A stretch of 64,000 bases of DNA from Spongisporangium articulatum (lineage in GTDB: Bacteria; Actinomycetota; Actinomycetes; Actinomycetales; Kineosporiaceae): the NCBI RefSeq assembly GCF_044465595.1, contig NZ_JBITLV010000001.1, positions 1-64,000 of the forward strand. The letters run 5' to 3'. A program made the position numbers and the translations under genes. Under the pieces are notes generated by a model, which was not told the DNA's origin, did no database searches, and saw nothing but the letters and a program-made list of their open reading frames with translations. Below, one piece after another: positions 17,095-24,564 of the stretch (its first letter is position 1; the number at the start of each line of letters is the position of its first letter).

Positions 17095-17868
17095 ATGGCA
17101 CGCGCGTCGGCGACGCGGTACGGCCTGGCCGTGCTCGCGGGTCTGGCCGGCCTGACGGGTTGGCTGCTGGTCAGCGGCGCCCTGTCGCCGGTGATCGGCT
17201 CCGTCGTCGACCGGTTCTCGTCGTCCGACCAGGCCCTGAACCTGCAACCGGTCGCCTCGTACAGCTACCCCCTCGACTCCGAGCACGACTGGTGGGGCGA
17301 CGGCTGGATGAACAACGACAAGAGCCAGGAGTGGTCGATCTGGCGCGGGGTGCCGCAGGTCGGGACCGGGTCGTCGAACGGGCCGAGCAAGCCGACCCTG
17401 CCCTCGCGCCCTGCGATCGACGTCCCCGAGAACCCGAAGAGCTGGCTGCGCGGCGGGGTGCCCACCGGTAACGCCGAGTGGAAGTTGAAGCCCCGCTCGT
17501 CCTGCTTCCAGCCGCGCGGACCGGGTAACCAGGTGCAGAACCTGACCATCACGCCCGGCAAGGGCACGGCGACGATCAGCTGGTGGGACATCGGCGATCC
17601 CGACGCCAGCACGTACGACGTCGTCGGCGTGCCCATGGGCGGCGGCGGTCAGCAGACCGGTGACCCACTGGCCGAGGGGCGCAAGGGCGTCGCGAAGGTG
17701 ATCACCCTCAAGGCGCCCGGCACCTGCACGAAGGTGCAGACCACGATGACCGGGCTGCAGAGCGGTCAGCCGTACGTGTTCTGGCTGACGGCGGCCACGA
17801 AGTCCCGGCTCAACAACCTCACCTACAACATCACCCGGGGCGAGTCGGACCTGATCACCGTTCTCTGA
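17095..17868 (+). CDS. Membrane-anchored extracellular protein with Fn3-like domain
   Basis: Encodes 257 aa from the ATG at 17095 (GGAGG at 17082-17086, 8 nt upstream). Residues 7-35 form a signal anchor. The middle is Trp/Ser/Pro-rich with no family I recognise, and about residues 150-257 look like a fibronectin-III-type sandwich (VQNLTITPGKGTATISWWD, TMTGLQSGQPYVFWLTA) with two Cys that could pair. It is divergent from the GH16-like gene across 211 bp. Function unknown; a cell-wall or adhesion role is inference. Confidence 0.7.
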   Translation: MARASATRYGLAVLAGLAGLTGWLLVSGALSPVIGSVVDRFSSSDQALNLQPVASYSYPLDSEHDWWGDGWMNNDKSQEWSIWRGVPQVGTGSSNGPSKPTLPSRPAIDVPENPKSWLRGGVPTGNAEWKLKPRSSCFQPRGPGNQVQNLTITPGKGTATISWWDIGDPDASTYDVVGVPMGGGGQQTGDPLAEGRKGVAKVITLKAPGTCTKVQTTMTGLQSGQPYVFWLTAATKSRLNNLTYNITRGESDLITVL

Positions 17869-17877
17869 CGGTCCTTC

Positions 17878-18333
17878 TCAGAGGTTGAGCTTGAGCGCCG
17901 CGAGGGCGTCGTCGGCGTGCTTGTCCATCCGCAGCTCGCTGGCGATCGCCTCGACGATCGTGCCGTCGGTGCCGATCACGAAGGTCGCCCGCTTCACCGG
18001 GGTGGGCCCGAACCGGCGGCGGACGCCGAACGCCTCGGCCACGGTGCGGTCGGGGTCGGACAGGAGCGGGTAGTCGAACGAGTGCTTGTCGGCGAACGCG
18101 CGCTGCTTGTCCACCCGGTCGGCACTGATGCCCAGACGCTGGGCGCCGTACTGCGCGAATTCGCCGGCCAGGTCGCGGAAGTGGCAGCTCTCCGCGGTGC
18201 AGCCGGGCGTGAACGCGGCCGGGTAGAAGAAGAGGACCACCGGGCCGTTGACCAGCAGCTCGGACAGCGTGACGGGCTTGCCGTCCTGGTCGGGAAGGGT
18301 GAAGTCGGGGGCGGTGTCTCCGGCGCGCAGCAT
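17878..18333 (-). CDS. bcp: Peroxiredoxin, Bcp/PrxQ type
   Basis: Encodes 151 aa, the normal length for bacterioferritin-comigratory-protein thiol peroxidases, which reduce hydroperoxides in the cytoplasm. The peroxidatic Cys is in FTPGCTAESC, with a second Cys five residues later as in two-Cys PrxQ. The ATG at 18333 follows AAGG at about 7 nt. Ends 9 bp from the convergent Fn3-like gene; its start region faces the MFS gene. Confidence 0.92.
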   Translation of the reverse strand: MLRAGDTAPDFTLPDQDGKPVTLSELLVNGPVVLFFYPAAFTPGCTAESCHFRDLAGEFAQYGAQRLGISADRVDKQRAFADKHSFDYPLLSDPDRTVAEAFGVRRRFGPTPVKRATFVIGTDGTIVEAIASELRMDKHADDALAALKLNL

Positions 18334-18385
18334 GACTCGACCTTGAACATTTCGGACCTTGATCACAAGTGGAGGCTCCGCACGG

Positions 18386-18424
18386 GTCAACGGCGTTGAC
18401 AACGCGTCTGTCAACGCTGTTGAC
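18386..18424. promoter_or_regulatory. Two palindromic operators upstream of MFS gene
   Basis: GTCAACGGCGTTGAC (18386-18400) and GTCAACGCTGTTGAC (18410-18424) are near-identical palindromes with GTCAAC/GTTGAC arms, 24 bp centre to centre. They lie 36 bp before the MFS start at 18460. This fits binding of two repressor dimers, probably the TetR protein encoded just downstream (20438-19872). TTGACA at 18396-18401 could double as a -35. Confidence 0.7.
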
Positions 18425-18459
18425 TTGGAGGGTTCCTCCGCTTCCTTGAAGGGTCCTCC

Positions 18460-19893
18460 ATGACTTCCGCGCCGGTCCTCGACGCGTCCGACGTCGACGA
18501 ACGCATTTCCGCCTCGGCGATCATCACGGTCGTCACGCTCTGCTTCGGCGGGCTGAGCGCGGCCCTGACCCAGACGATGGTGATCCCGATCCAGGGTGAG
18601 CTGTCGCAGCTGCTCGGGACGTCGGCCGCCAACGCCTCGTGGGTCATCACCGCCACGCTGCTCACCGCCGCCGTGACCATGCCCGTCGCCGGGCGCCTCG
18701 GTGACATGTTCGGCAAGCAGCGGGTTCTCGTGGTCAGCGCCGGACTCCTGGTGGTCGGCTCGCTCGTCGCGGCGCTGTCCAGCTCGCTCCTGCCGATGCT
18801 GGTCGGCCGGGCCGTGCAGGGCATGGCGATGGGCTTCATCCCCGTCGGCATCTCGCTGATCCGCGAGGTCACCCCGCCCAAACTCACCGCCACGGCGATC
18901 GCGGCGGTCTCCGCGACGCTCGGCGTCGGCGGGGCCATCGGCCTGCCGCTGTCGGCGTGGATCGCTCAGGACTTCGACTGGCACGTGCTGTTCTGGACGT
19001 CGGCCGCCCTGGCTCTCGTCGTCACCCTCGCCGTGGTCGTGTTCGTGCCGGCCGTCAACGACGCCCAGGGCGGGCGGATCGACGCGGTCGGCGTGGTCGG
19101 CCTCGCGGTCGGTCTGGTCTCGGTGCTCGTCGGGGTCTCGAAGGGCAACGACTGGGGCTGGGCCACCGGGCGCACGCTCGGTTTCCTGGTGGTCGGCGTG
19201 CTGGTGCTGCTGGCCTGGGGGTTCTACGAGCTGCGCCAGGACGAGCCGCTCTGCGACCTGCGGGTGACCGCCCGCCGTCCGGTGCTGCTGACCAACATCG
19301 CCGCCGTGGCAGTCGGTTTCGCGCTCATGGCGCAGTCGATCGTCGTGCCCCAGCTGCTGGAGATGCCGACCGCGACGGGGTACGGGCTCGGGCAGAGCCT
19401 GCTGGCCACCGGCCTCTGGATGGCGCCCGCCGGGCTCATGATGCTGGTCTTCGCCCCGGTCTCCTCGACGCTGATCAACCGGATCGGCGCCCGGGGCACG
19501 TTGATGATCGGCGCCGCGGTCGTCGGGGCCGGCTACATCGTCGCCGTGTTCCTGATGTCGGCGCCGTGGCAGCTGCTGATCGCCAGCGTCGTCTCGTCGT
19601 CCGGCATCGGCATCGCCTACGCGGCCATGCCCACGCTGATCCTCGGCTCAGTACCGCTGGCGGAGGCGGGCTCCGCCGTCGGGATCAACGGCCTGATGCG
19701 TTCCGTCGGAACGAGTATCGCTTCGGCGGCGATGGTTTCACTGCTGACGTCGTCGACGTTCGACCTCGGCGGCCACGCGATCCCGACACAGAGCGCGTTC
19801 CGGCTGTGCTTCGTCGTGGGGGCCGTCGCGGCGTTCGTCGGGGTGGCGATCACCGCGCTCGTGCCGACCCGTCAGCCGTCGACGAGCGCCTGA
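18460..19893 (+). CDS. MFS exporter, DHA2 type
   Basis: Encodes 477 aa with about 14 membrane helices. Motif A is GRLGDMFGKQR near residue 80; the first helix lacks the usual D1 sequence and reads AALTQTMVIPIQGEL. Likely an efflux pump for an unknown compound. It is preceded by two palindromic operators and overlaps the convergent tetR gene by 22 bp, a layout that fits local repression. Confidence 0.9.
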   Translation: MTSAPVLDASDVDERISASAIITVVTLCFGGLSAALTQTMVIPIQGELSQLLGTSAANASWVITATLLTAAVTMPVAGRLGDMFGKQRVLVVSAGLLVVGSLVAALSSSLLPMLVGRAVQGMAMGFIPVGISLIREVTPPKLTATAIAAVSATLGVGGAIGLPLSAWIAQDFDWHVLFWTSAALALVVTLAVVVFVPAVNDAQGGRIDAVGVVGLAVGLVSVLVGVSKGNDWGWATGRTLGFLVVGVLVLLAWGFYELRQDEPLCDLRVTARRPVLLTNIAAVAVGFALMAQSIVVPQLLEMPTATGYGLGQSLLATGLWMAPAGLMMLVFAPVSSTLINRIGARGTLMIGAAVVGAGYIVAVFLMSAPWQLLIASVVSSSGIGIAYAAMPTLILGSVPLAEAGSAVGINGLMRSVGTSIASAAMVSLLTSSTFDLGGHAIPTQSAFRLCFVVGAVAAFVGVAITALVPTRQPSTSA

Positions 19894-20438
19894 ACCGCCC
19901 GCCCGTACACGGCGACCAGCCTGGCCCGCTCGACGTGGGTCAGGCGGTCGTCGTCCATCCCCAACGCGATGAGCAGGCCGTTCATCTGCGCCCCGATCAG
20001 TCGGGCCCGCAGGTCGGCGTCGGGCCCCGCGAGTTGGGCGCGCAGCGGGTGGATGAACGTGAGTTCGCCGATTTCCCGGACCTTCTCACGCACCGCGTCC
20101 GAGTCCGAGGCGCGCATCAGGGCCCCCATCGTCGCCAGCCGCTCGGGCAGATTTCCCGACAGCATCGCCTCGACGATGCGTTCCCCCAGGCTCTCCAGCG
20201 GCCCGTCGAAGGCCTTCGCGATCGGCAGCGGGAGCCGCACGGTCTCCAGGAAAAGCCTTTCCTTGGAACCGAAATAGCGGACGACGAGCGCCGGGTCGAT
20301 GCCCACGGCCGCCGCAATGGCCCGCACGCTCGTGCCGGCGTAGCCGTGCTCGGCGAACAGGTGGGACGCCGCCTCGGCGATCGCGGCGCGGGTCGTCGCC
20401 CCCTGACCCGAAGGCCCGTGACCGGCGACGTTCGACAC
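19872..20438 (-). CDS. TetR family repressor
   Basis: Encodes 188 aa. HTH at about residues 15-60 (SVRAIAAAVGIDPALVVRYF), C-terminal helical ligand domain of the TetR_C_17-like kind. Converges on the MFS gene with a 22-bp overlap; probable ligand-responsive repressor of that exporter through the operators at 18386-18424. The start ATG at 20438 has no strong ribosome site. Confidence 0.88.
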   Translation of the reverse strand: MSNVAGHGPSGQGATTRAAIAEAASHLFAEHGYAGTSVRAIAAAVGIDPALVVRYFGSKERLFLETVRLPLPIAKAFDGPLESLGERIVEAMLSGNLPERLATMGALMRASDSDAVREKVREIGELTFIHPLRAQLAGPDADLRARLIGAQMNGLLIALGMDDDRLTHVERARLVAVYGRAVQALVDG

Positions 20439-20466
20439 GGCCCGAGCCTACCGGGTGTGGATCACG

Positions 20467-20904
20467 TCAGACGGTGTGCAGGGTGCGGTCGATCGTCTTC
20501 TCCCGGTCGACGACGTGGCGCAGCATCGCCTCGTCGTACTTGCCCTCTTGCTTGCGAGCCTTCTTCAGAGCCTTCTCCGCCGCCCGCCGGGCATTCTTGA
20601 GTCTCTTGTCCAGCTCGGGCTTCTCGCGCTTCAGCTTCTTCAGCGCCGCCTCGTCGTGCTCGATCTGCTTGCGGGCCTGCTTGAGGCTGCGTCGGCGGGC
20701 GGTCACCCTCGCCTCGTGCGTGACGAGCGCCAGCTGCGCGTGCTCGACCGCGGCCTCGCCGGCCTCCAGCGAGGCGCGGGCCGCCTGGGAGCGGACGCGG
20801 GCCCGGTCGAGGTCCTGATCGGGCGGCGGGACGGTCAGCGCCGGGTCGGTGGAATCGTCGGTCGTGGGTACCGGTCGGTCTTCGAGGGATATGTCCTTGG
20901 CCAT
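20467..20904 (-). CDS. Basic coiled-coil protein of unknown function
   Basis: Encodes 145 aa. The first 30 residues are acidic and Pro-rich; residues 35-130 form a continuous Lys/Arg/Glu/Ala helix with heptad spacing (RRRSLKQARKQIEHDEAALK, KKLKREKPELDKRLKNA), a likely coiled coil. No family recognised. It may bind nucleic acid or act as a structural protein, by composition only. Transcribed alone, away from the terminator at 20989-21024. Confidence 0.65.
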   Translation of the reverse strand: MAKDISLEDRPVPTTDDSTDPALTVPPPDQDLDRARVRSQAARASLEAGEAAVEHAQLALVTHEARVTARRRSLKQARKQIEHDEAALKKLKREKPELDKRLKNARRAAEKALKKARKQEGKYDEAMLRHVVDREKTIDRTLHTV

Positions 20905-20988
20905 GCTTCGACGGTAGGTCGAGCGGCACGCACCGCAAGCGCGCGTGACCGGCCCGGCCGGCGTCGTCCGCCGGGCCCTTGGTGCCCC

Positions 20989-21024
20989 GACCGGGGCGGA
21001 AGCCCTGATGCAACCGCCCCGGTC
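20989..21024 (-). terminator. Terminator after the 76-aa gene
   Basis: An 11-bp perfect stem, GACCGGGGCGG (20989-20999) with CCGCCCCGGTC (21014-21024), and a 14-nt loop. It begins 18 bp downstream of the stop of the minus-strand gene ending at 21043. Confidence 0.65.
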
Positions 21025-21042
21025 AGGGGTCTGCGGGACGCC

Positions 21043-21273
21043 TCAGATGTAGGCGTCGACGTGGCCGCTCGAAGCGGCGCCGGTGAGGTCGGTCTCGTTC
21101 GCGAGCGCCTGGCGTTGCGCGACCAGGTGCGCGAGCGGACCGGCCGGGTTACCGGCTGTACCGGCGAGGTCCGGACGGGCCGCCAGCACCGCCACCACCG
21201 AGGCGAGCGACGCGGACGGGTTCGTGACCTGCGCGGTGAAGAGGGTCGTGGGGGAAACTGCTCCGATGCTCAT
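21043..21273 (-). CDS. Small Ala-rich protein of unknown function
   Basis: Encodes 76 aa. A good ribosome site (GGGAGG, 6 nt before the ATG) and a terminator right after support a real gene. The protein is Ala/Val-rich, with no signal peptide or Cys and no motif I recognise. It could be an amphipathic helical protein. Confidence 0.6.
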   Translation of the reverse strand: MSIGAVSPTTLFTAQVTNPSASLASVVAVLAARPDLAGTAGNPAGPLAHLVAQRQALANETDLTGAASSGHVDAYI

Positions 21274-21439
21274 CAGCCACCTCCCGGCTGAGGTTCTGCC
21301 CCGAGTTCTTCCGTGAACCAGTTGGGCAGATCAATCGGTGCCCGCCGGGTGCGTCTTGAGGGGCCGAACGGGTGAACCACCGTTCCGGTAGCCTGCTGGA
21401 CGGCGGTTGGGCTCGGGTTGGTGCCCGATCGGCCGCCAT

Positions 21440-21512
21440 GCCCTCGTAGCTCAGTGGATAGAGCAACGGTTTCCTAAACCGTGTGTCGGAGGTTCGATCC
21501 CTCTCGGGGGCA
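21440..21512 (+). tRNA. tRNA-Arg (anticodon CCT)
   Basis: A 73-nt cloverleaf: acceptor GCCCTCG pairs with CGGGGGC (one G-U), D arm with AGCTCAGTGGATAGAGC, anticodon arm ACGGTTTCCTAAACCGT with CCT in the loop, T arm GGAGGTTCGATCCCTCT, discriminator A. The CCA end is not encoded. It reads AGG codons. No integrase or direct repeat of its 3' end is seen nearby. Confidence 0.95.
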
Positions 21513-21618
21513 CCCCGTTGCCCGGCCCCCGTCTTGTCGGTCCGGTTGGGGGGCGAGTGCCGCCACCCCACCCGCGCCTCTTCCGCGCCCCGCCCGGCGG
21601 TGGGCAGGCTTCAGGGGC

Positions 21619-21984
21619 ATGACCACCGACACGCTGCGCGCGTTCCTGGATGCCTTCAACGCTCACGACCTCGACCGGATCATGAGCTTCTTCGCCGATG
21701 ACTGCGTCTTCGAATCGCCCCGCGGGCCCGACCCGTGGGGCGCCCGTTTCACCGGCCAGGACGAGGTGCGTCGCGGCCTGGCGCAACGGTTCTCCGGTTT
21801 ACCCGACGTCAGCTACACCGACGACGAGCACTGGGTGTGCGGCGCGCACGCGGTGTCGAAGTGGTTGCTGACCGGCACGACACCCGACGGCGAGCGGGTG
21901 GTGGTGCGCGGCTGCGACCTGTTCGACCTGACCGACGACGGGCGGATCCGCCGCAAGGACTCGTACTGGAAGATCGTCACCTGA
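21619..21984 (+). CDS. SnoaL/NTF2-like domain protein
   Basis: Encodes 121 aa of the NTF2-like alpha+beta fold: TLRAFLDAFNAHDLDRIMSF, then the FxxDCVFESPRG strand, GARFTGQDEVRRGL, and a beta sheet with ENEH-like sequence DDEHWVCGAHAVSKW. The family includes polyketide cyclases, isomerases and ketosteroid-like proteins, so function cannot be given. ATG at 21619 with AGGGG just upstream. Confidence 0.8.
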   Translation: MTTDTLRAFLDAFNAHDLDRIMSFFADDCVFESPRGPDPWGARFTGQDEVRRGLAQRFSGLPDVSYTDDEHWVCGAHAVSKWLLTGTTPDGERVVVRGCDLFDLTDDGRIRRKDSYWKIVT

Positions 21985-22028
21985 CCGTGCGCCGTGCGCG
22001 AGCGCCTTCGCGGGGGCGCCATTAGGGT

Positions 22029-22511
22029 TTGAAACCCGTCCGGAGGAGGTGCACGATCCGCGCTCGCCTGCCCCTGACCGGCTTCGGACTGCTGGCCATC
22101 CTGGTCGGCTGCGTCTGGTACACGGCCGCTCCCCCGCTGACCGCCCAGGGGTACCGGCACGAGGCCCGCCAGACCTTGTCGTCGTTCAGCAGCCAACTGG
22201 CCACAGCTCAGTTGTGGGGTCGCGAACTGCAGGCCGGGCGCAGTCCGCTGCGCACGACCCGCACCGGTCTGGCCGAGCTGGAGACGGACGCCGGGGGCAC
22301 GCTGAACCGCTTCGCCGCCTACGAGCCGGTCGGCGGTCAGACCGAGCTGCGGTCCCAGGTCGTCACCCTGGGCGACCAGGTGGAGGAACGGCTGGCTCAG
22401 CTGCGGATCGCGGCTCGCGCCGGTCGCACCGGCGACGTCGTGCAGGAGGCTGCCGGCCTGGATGAGCTCCGCACCCGGACCGACACTGCGCTCGGAGCGT
22501 TGAACTCGTGA
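22029..22511 (+). CDS. Putative lipoprotein in NRAMP operon
   Basis: Encodes 160 aa if read from TTG 22029. Residues 12-28 are a signal with lipobox LVGC, so it is probably lipid-anchored outside the membrane. The rest is helical (Ala/Leu/Arg/Gln-rich, possibly coiled coil) with no family I know. A strong GGAGGAGG (22042-22049) lies inside this reading frame and points 6 nt downstream to an ATC codon (22056), so the true start may be ATC or a sequencing error of ATG. Its TGA overlaps the next GTG start. Confidence 0.7.
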   Translation: MKPVRRRCTIRARLPLTGFGLLAILVGCVWYTAAPPLTAQGYRHEARQTLSSFSSQLATAQLWGRELQAGRSPLRTTRTGLAELETDAGGTLNRFAAYEPVGGQTELRSQVVTLGDQVEERLAQLRIAARAGRTGDVVQEAAGLDELRTRTDTALGALNS

Positions 22512-23746
22512 AACCGTCGAAGGTCTTCGCGTTCACCCTGGGCACGCTGTCGGCCATCGGCGGGTTCATCGACATCGGCGACCTCGTCGCAGATGCGTTG
22601 GTGGGCGCCCGTTTCGGGTTGCGGCTGGCCTGGGTGACCGTGCTCGCCGTCATCGGGATCATGTGTTACGCCGAGATGTCGGGGCGGATCGTCGCGGTCA
22701 CGAAGCGGCCGGCGTTCGATCTGGCCCGCTCGCGCCTCGGACCACGGTACGGTCTCGTGGCCCTGGTGGGTTCGTTCCTGGTCACCGGTCTGCTGGTGAT
22801 GGCCGAGCTGAGCGGGATCGCACTGTCCTTCCAGCTCGTCACCGACATCAGTTACCTCTTCTGGATCCCCCTGGCGACGGCCCTGGTCGCGGTGTCGTTG
22901 TGGGCTCTGCCCTTCGAGGTGCTGGAACGGCTCTACGGCATCCTCGGCCTGTCGATGCTGGTGTTCGTGGTGGCCGTCTGGCAGCTCCACCCGGACTGGG
23001 GCGATCTGTGGCACTCGGCGACGACCGTCGCCCCCACCGCGGGCGAGACCTGGCCCGTGTACGCCTTCTTCGCGATCACGTTGATCGGGGCCCAGATGAC
23101 CCCCTACGAGATGTTCTTCTTCTCCTCGGGCGGCGTCGAGCACGGGTGGGGACCGAAGTCCCTCGGCGAGATGCGTACCAACGTCCTGATCGGTTTCCCG
23201 CTGGGCGGCCTGCTGGCCATCGCCATCCAGGCCGCTGCCTACGTCGTCTACTACCCGGCGGGCATCGAGGTGAGCCACATCAGCCAGACCGCCCTGCCCG
23301 TGGTGGTCGCGCTGGGCAAGGTGGGCCTGGCGCTGGCCGCCATCGGCATCTTCGCCGCGACGTTCGGCGCGACCATGGAAACCCTGTTCGCGACGGGCTA
23401 CGACGTTGCGCAATACTTCGGCTGGTCGTACGGGAAGGTCCGCCCGCCCGCCCAGACCGCTCGCTTCACCACGGTGGCGGGGGCGCTTCTGCTGGTGTCG
23501 GCGGCGCTGGCGTTGACCACCCTGGATCCCATCCGGGTGACGATCGTGGCCGTGGTCTTCAGCGCCATGCTGCTGCCGCTGTCGCTGCTGCCGCCGCTGC
23601 TGGTGGGCAACGACGAGACCGTGATGGGTCGATACCGCAACGGGCGGCTGTCCAACGGGGTCGGCGTCGTCACGCTGGCACTGACCTGCCTGGTCTCGCT
23701 GGCGGCGTTGCCCCTGTTGATCCTTACCCGTGGAGGTGCGGGATGA
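22508..23746 (+). CDS. NRAMP-family metal transporter (divergent)
   Basis: Encodes 412 aa with about 11 helices. Similar to NRAMP/MntH throughout (ADALVGARFGLRLAWV after helix 1). The metal-site motifs differ: helix 1 has DIGD where MntH has DPGN, and helix 6 has QMTPYEM where MntH has VMPHNL, so the selectivity Met aligns with Thr. This could change metal choice (for example Mg2+ or Al3+ relatives), which is inference. GTG start overlaps the lipoprotein stop; ATG of the PRC-barrel gene overlaps its stop. Confidence 0.85.
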   Translation: MKPSKVFAFTLGTLSAIGGFIDIGDLVADALVGARFGLRLAWVTVLAVIGIMCYAEMSGRIVAVTKRPAFDLARSRLGPRYGLVALVGSFLVTGLLVMAELSGIALSFQLVTDISYLFWIPLATALVAVSLWALPFEVLERLYGILGLSMLVFVVAVWQLHPDWGDLWHSATTVAPTAGETWPVYAFFAITLIGAQMTPYEMFFFSSGGVEHGWGPKSLGEMRTNVLIGFPLGGLLAIAIQAAAYVVYYPAGIEVSHISQTALPVVVALGKVGLALAAIGIFAATFGATMETLFATGYDVAQYFGWSYGKVRPPAQTARFTTVAGALLLVSAALALTTLDPIRVTIVAVVFSAMLLPLSLLPPLLVGNDETVMGRYRNGRLSNGVGVVTLALTCLVSLAALPLLILTRGGAG

Positions 23747-24141
23747 GCCCGGACACCGGCCGGCCCCGTGCGACGATGAGCTTACGGCTCGACATCCTCG
23801 ACCAGCAGGTGGTCGACGCCGAGGAACGGCCGATCGGCCGTGTGGACGACGTCGAACTCGCCGAGGACGGCGCGCCCCGCGCCCTGCAGGTCGGTCTGTC
23901 GGCCCTCGCCCCCCGGCTCGGAGGCGCCCTCGGCCGCCTGAGCGCCGCGACCGCCGTCCGGCTGGCCCCCGGAACGCAGCCGCCCGCCCCGCCCCTGCCG
24001 ATCACGCTGGTGGAGAGCTGGAACCCGCTGATCCGGCTCGAACGTCCCCTGCACCTCCTGCCGGGCGTGGCGCCGCTGGAACGCTGGCTCGGCGTCCACC
24101 TGGTCTCCCGACTTCCCGGGGGTGGCGATGCACGCGAGTGA
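23743..24141 (+). CDS. PRC-barrel-like protein A
   Basis: Encodes 132 aa. LDILDQQVVDAEERPIGRVD followed by DVEL matches the PRC-barrel pattern (residues 15-60), a small beta barrel found in photosynthetic reaction centre H subunits and RNA-processing proteins. The C-terminal part is Pro/Leu-rich. The ATG overlaps the transporter stop (ATGA) after GGAGG (23732-23736). Likely a cytoplasmic partner of the NRAMP-like protein. Confidence 0.75.
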   Translation: MSPDTGRPRATMSLRLDILDQQVVDAEERPIGRVDDVELAEDGAPRALQVGLSALAPRLGGALGRLSAATAVRLAPGTQPPAPPLPITLVESWNPLIRLERPLHLLPGVAPLERWLGVHLVSRLPGGGDARE

Positions 24142-24469
24142 CCTGCTGGGCCGCCCGGTGCTGGACGCCGACGGTCGCGACCTGGGCCCGCTGCGGGACC
24201 TGCGGGTCGACCCGCACCTGCAGGACGGGCGGCTGCCGGTGCGCTGGCTGGTCGTCGGCGGGCACGACCTGGCCCACCGCTTCGGGTTCGTCGACGGGCG
24301 GACCCGCGGCCCCGCCGTCCTGCTGAGACTTCTGCGGGGCGGCCGGCGAGACACGGCGCTGGCCGTGGCCGCCACGGACGTCGCCTCCTGGGGGCCGGAT
24401 GTCGTGCGTCTGCGCGGCGCCGCGGCCGACGTCACCCGCAACGTCGCCGACGTCTCCGGGGAGTGGTGA
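24128..24469 (+). CDS. PRC-barrel-like protein B
   Basis: Encodes 113 aa. MHASDLLGRPVLDADGRDLG then PLRDLRV is a second PRC-barrel sequence, distinct from the preceding one. It starts at ATG 24128, 14 nt inside the upstream gene. A GTG at 24122 is an alternative. Two different PRC-barrel proteins in tandem suggest a heterodimer or two docking surfaces. The TGA overlaps the start of the 32-aa peptide gene. Confidence 0.75.
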   Translation: MHASDLLGRPVLDADGRDLGPLRDLRVDPHLQDGRLPVRWLVVGGHDLAHRFGFVDGRTRGPAVLLRLLRGGRRDTALAVAATDVASWGPDVVRLRGAAADVTRNVADVSGEW

Positions 24470-24564
24470 GCGTGCTGACCACCGCCGAGGCCGTCGTGTT
24501 CGGCTGGGGGCTGCTACTGGCCGGGGTGCTGCTCATCGGCCTGCTGACTCGTCGACGTCGCTAG
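24466..24564 (+). CDS. 32-aa single-helix membrane peptide
   Basis: GTG at 24466 overlaps the PRC-barrel stop (GTGA). The 32-residue product has a short N-terminus, one hydrophobic helix (VVFGWGLLLAGVLLIGLL) and ends in TRRRR. This is the topology of small subunit peptides of membrane complexes. Its position as the coupled last gene of the operon suggests it associates with the NRAMP-like transporter. It overlaps the convergent permease gene by 32 bp. Confidence 0.65.
   Translation: MSVLTTAEAVVFGWGLLLAGVLLIGLLTRRRR

Noticed and set aside
20905..21042. Riboswitch or structured RNA
   Set aside because: The only structure is a simple terminator hairpin with no conserved aptamer sequence.
21440..21512. 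Integration site at the tRNA-Arg gene
   Set aside because: No integrase and no second copy of the tRNA 3' end within the window.
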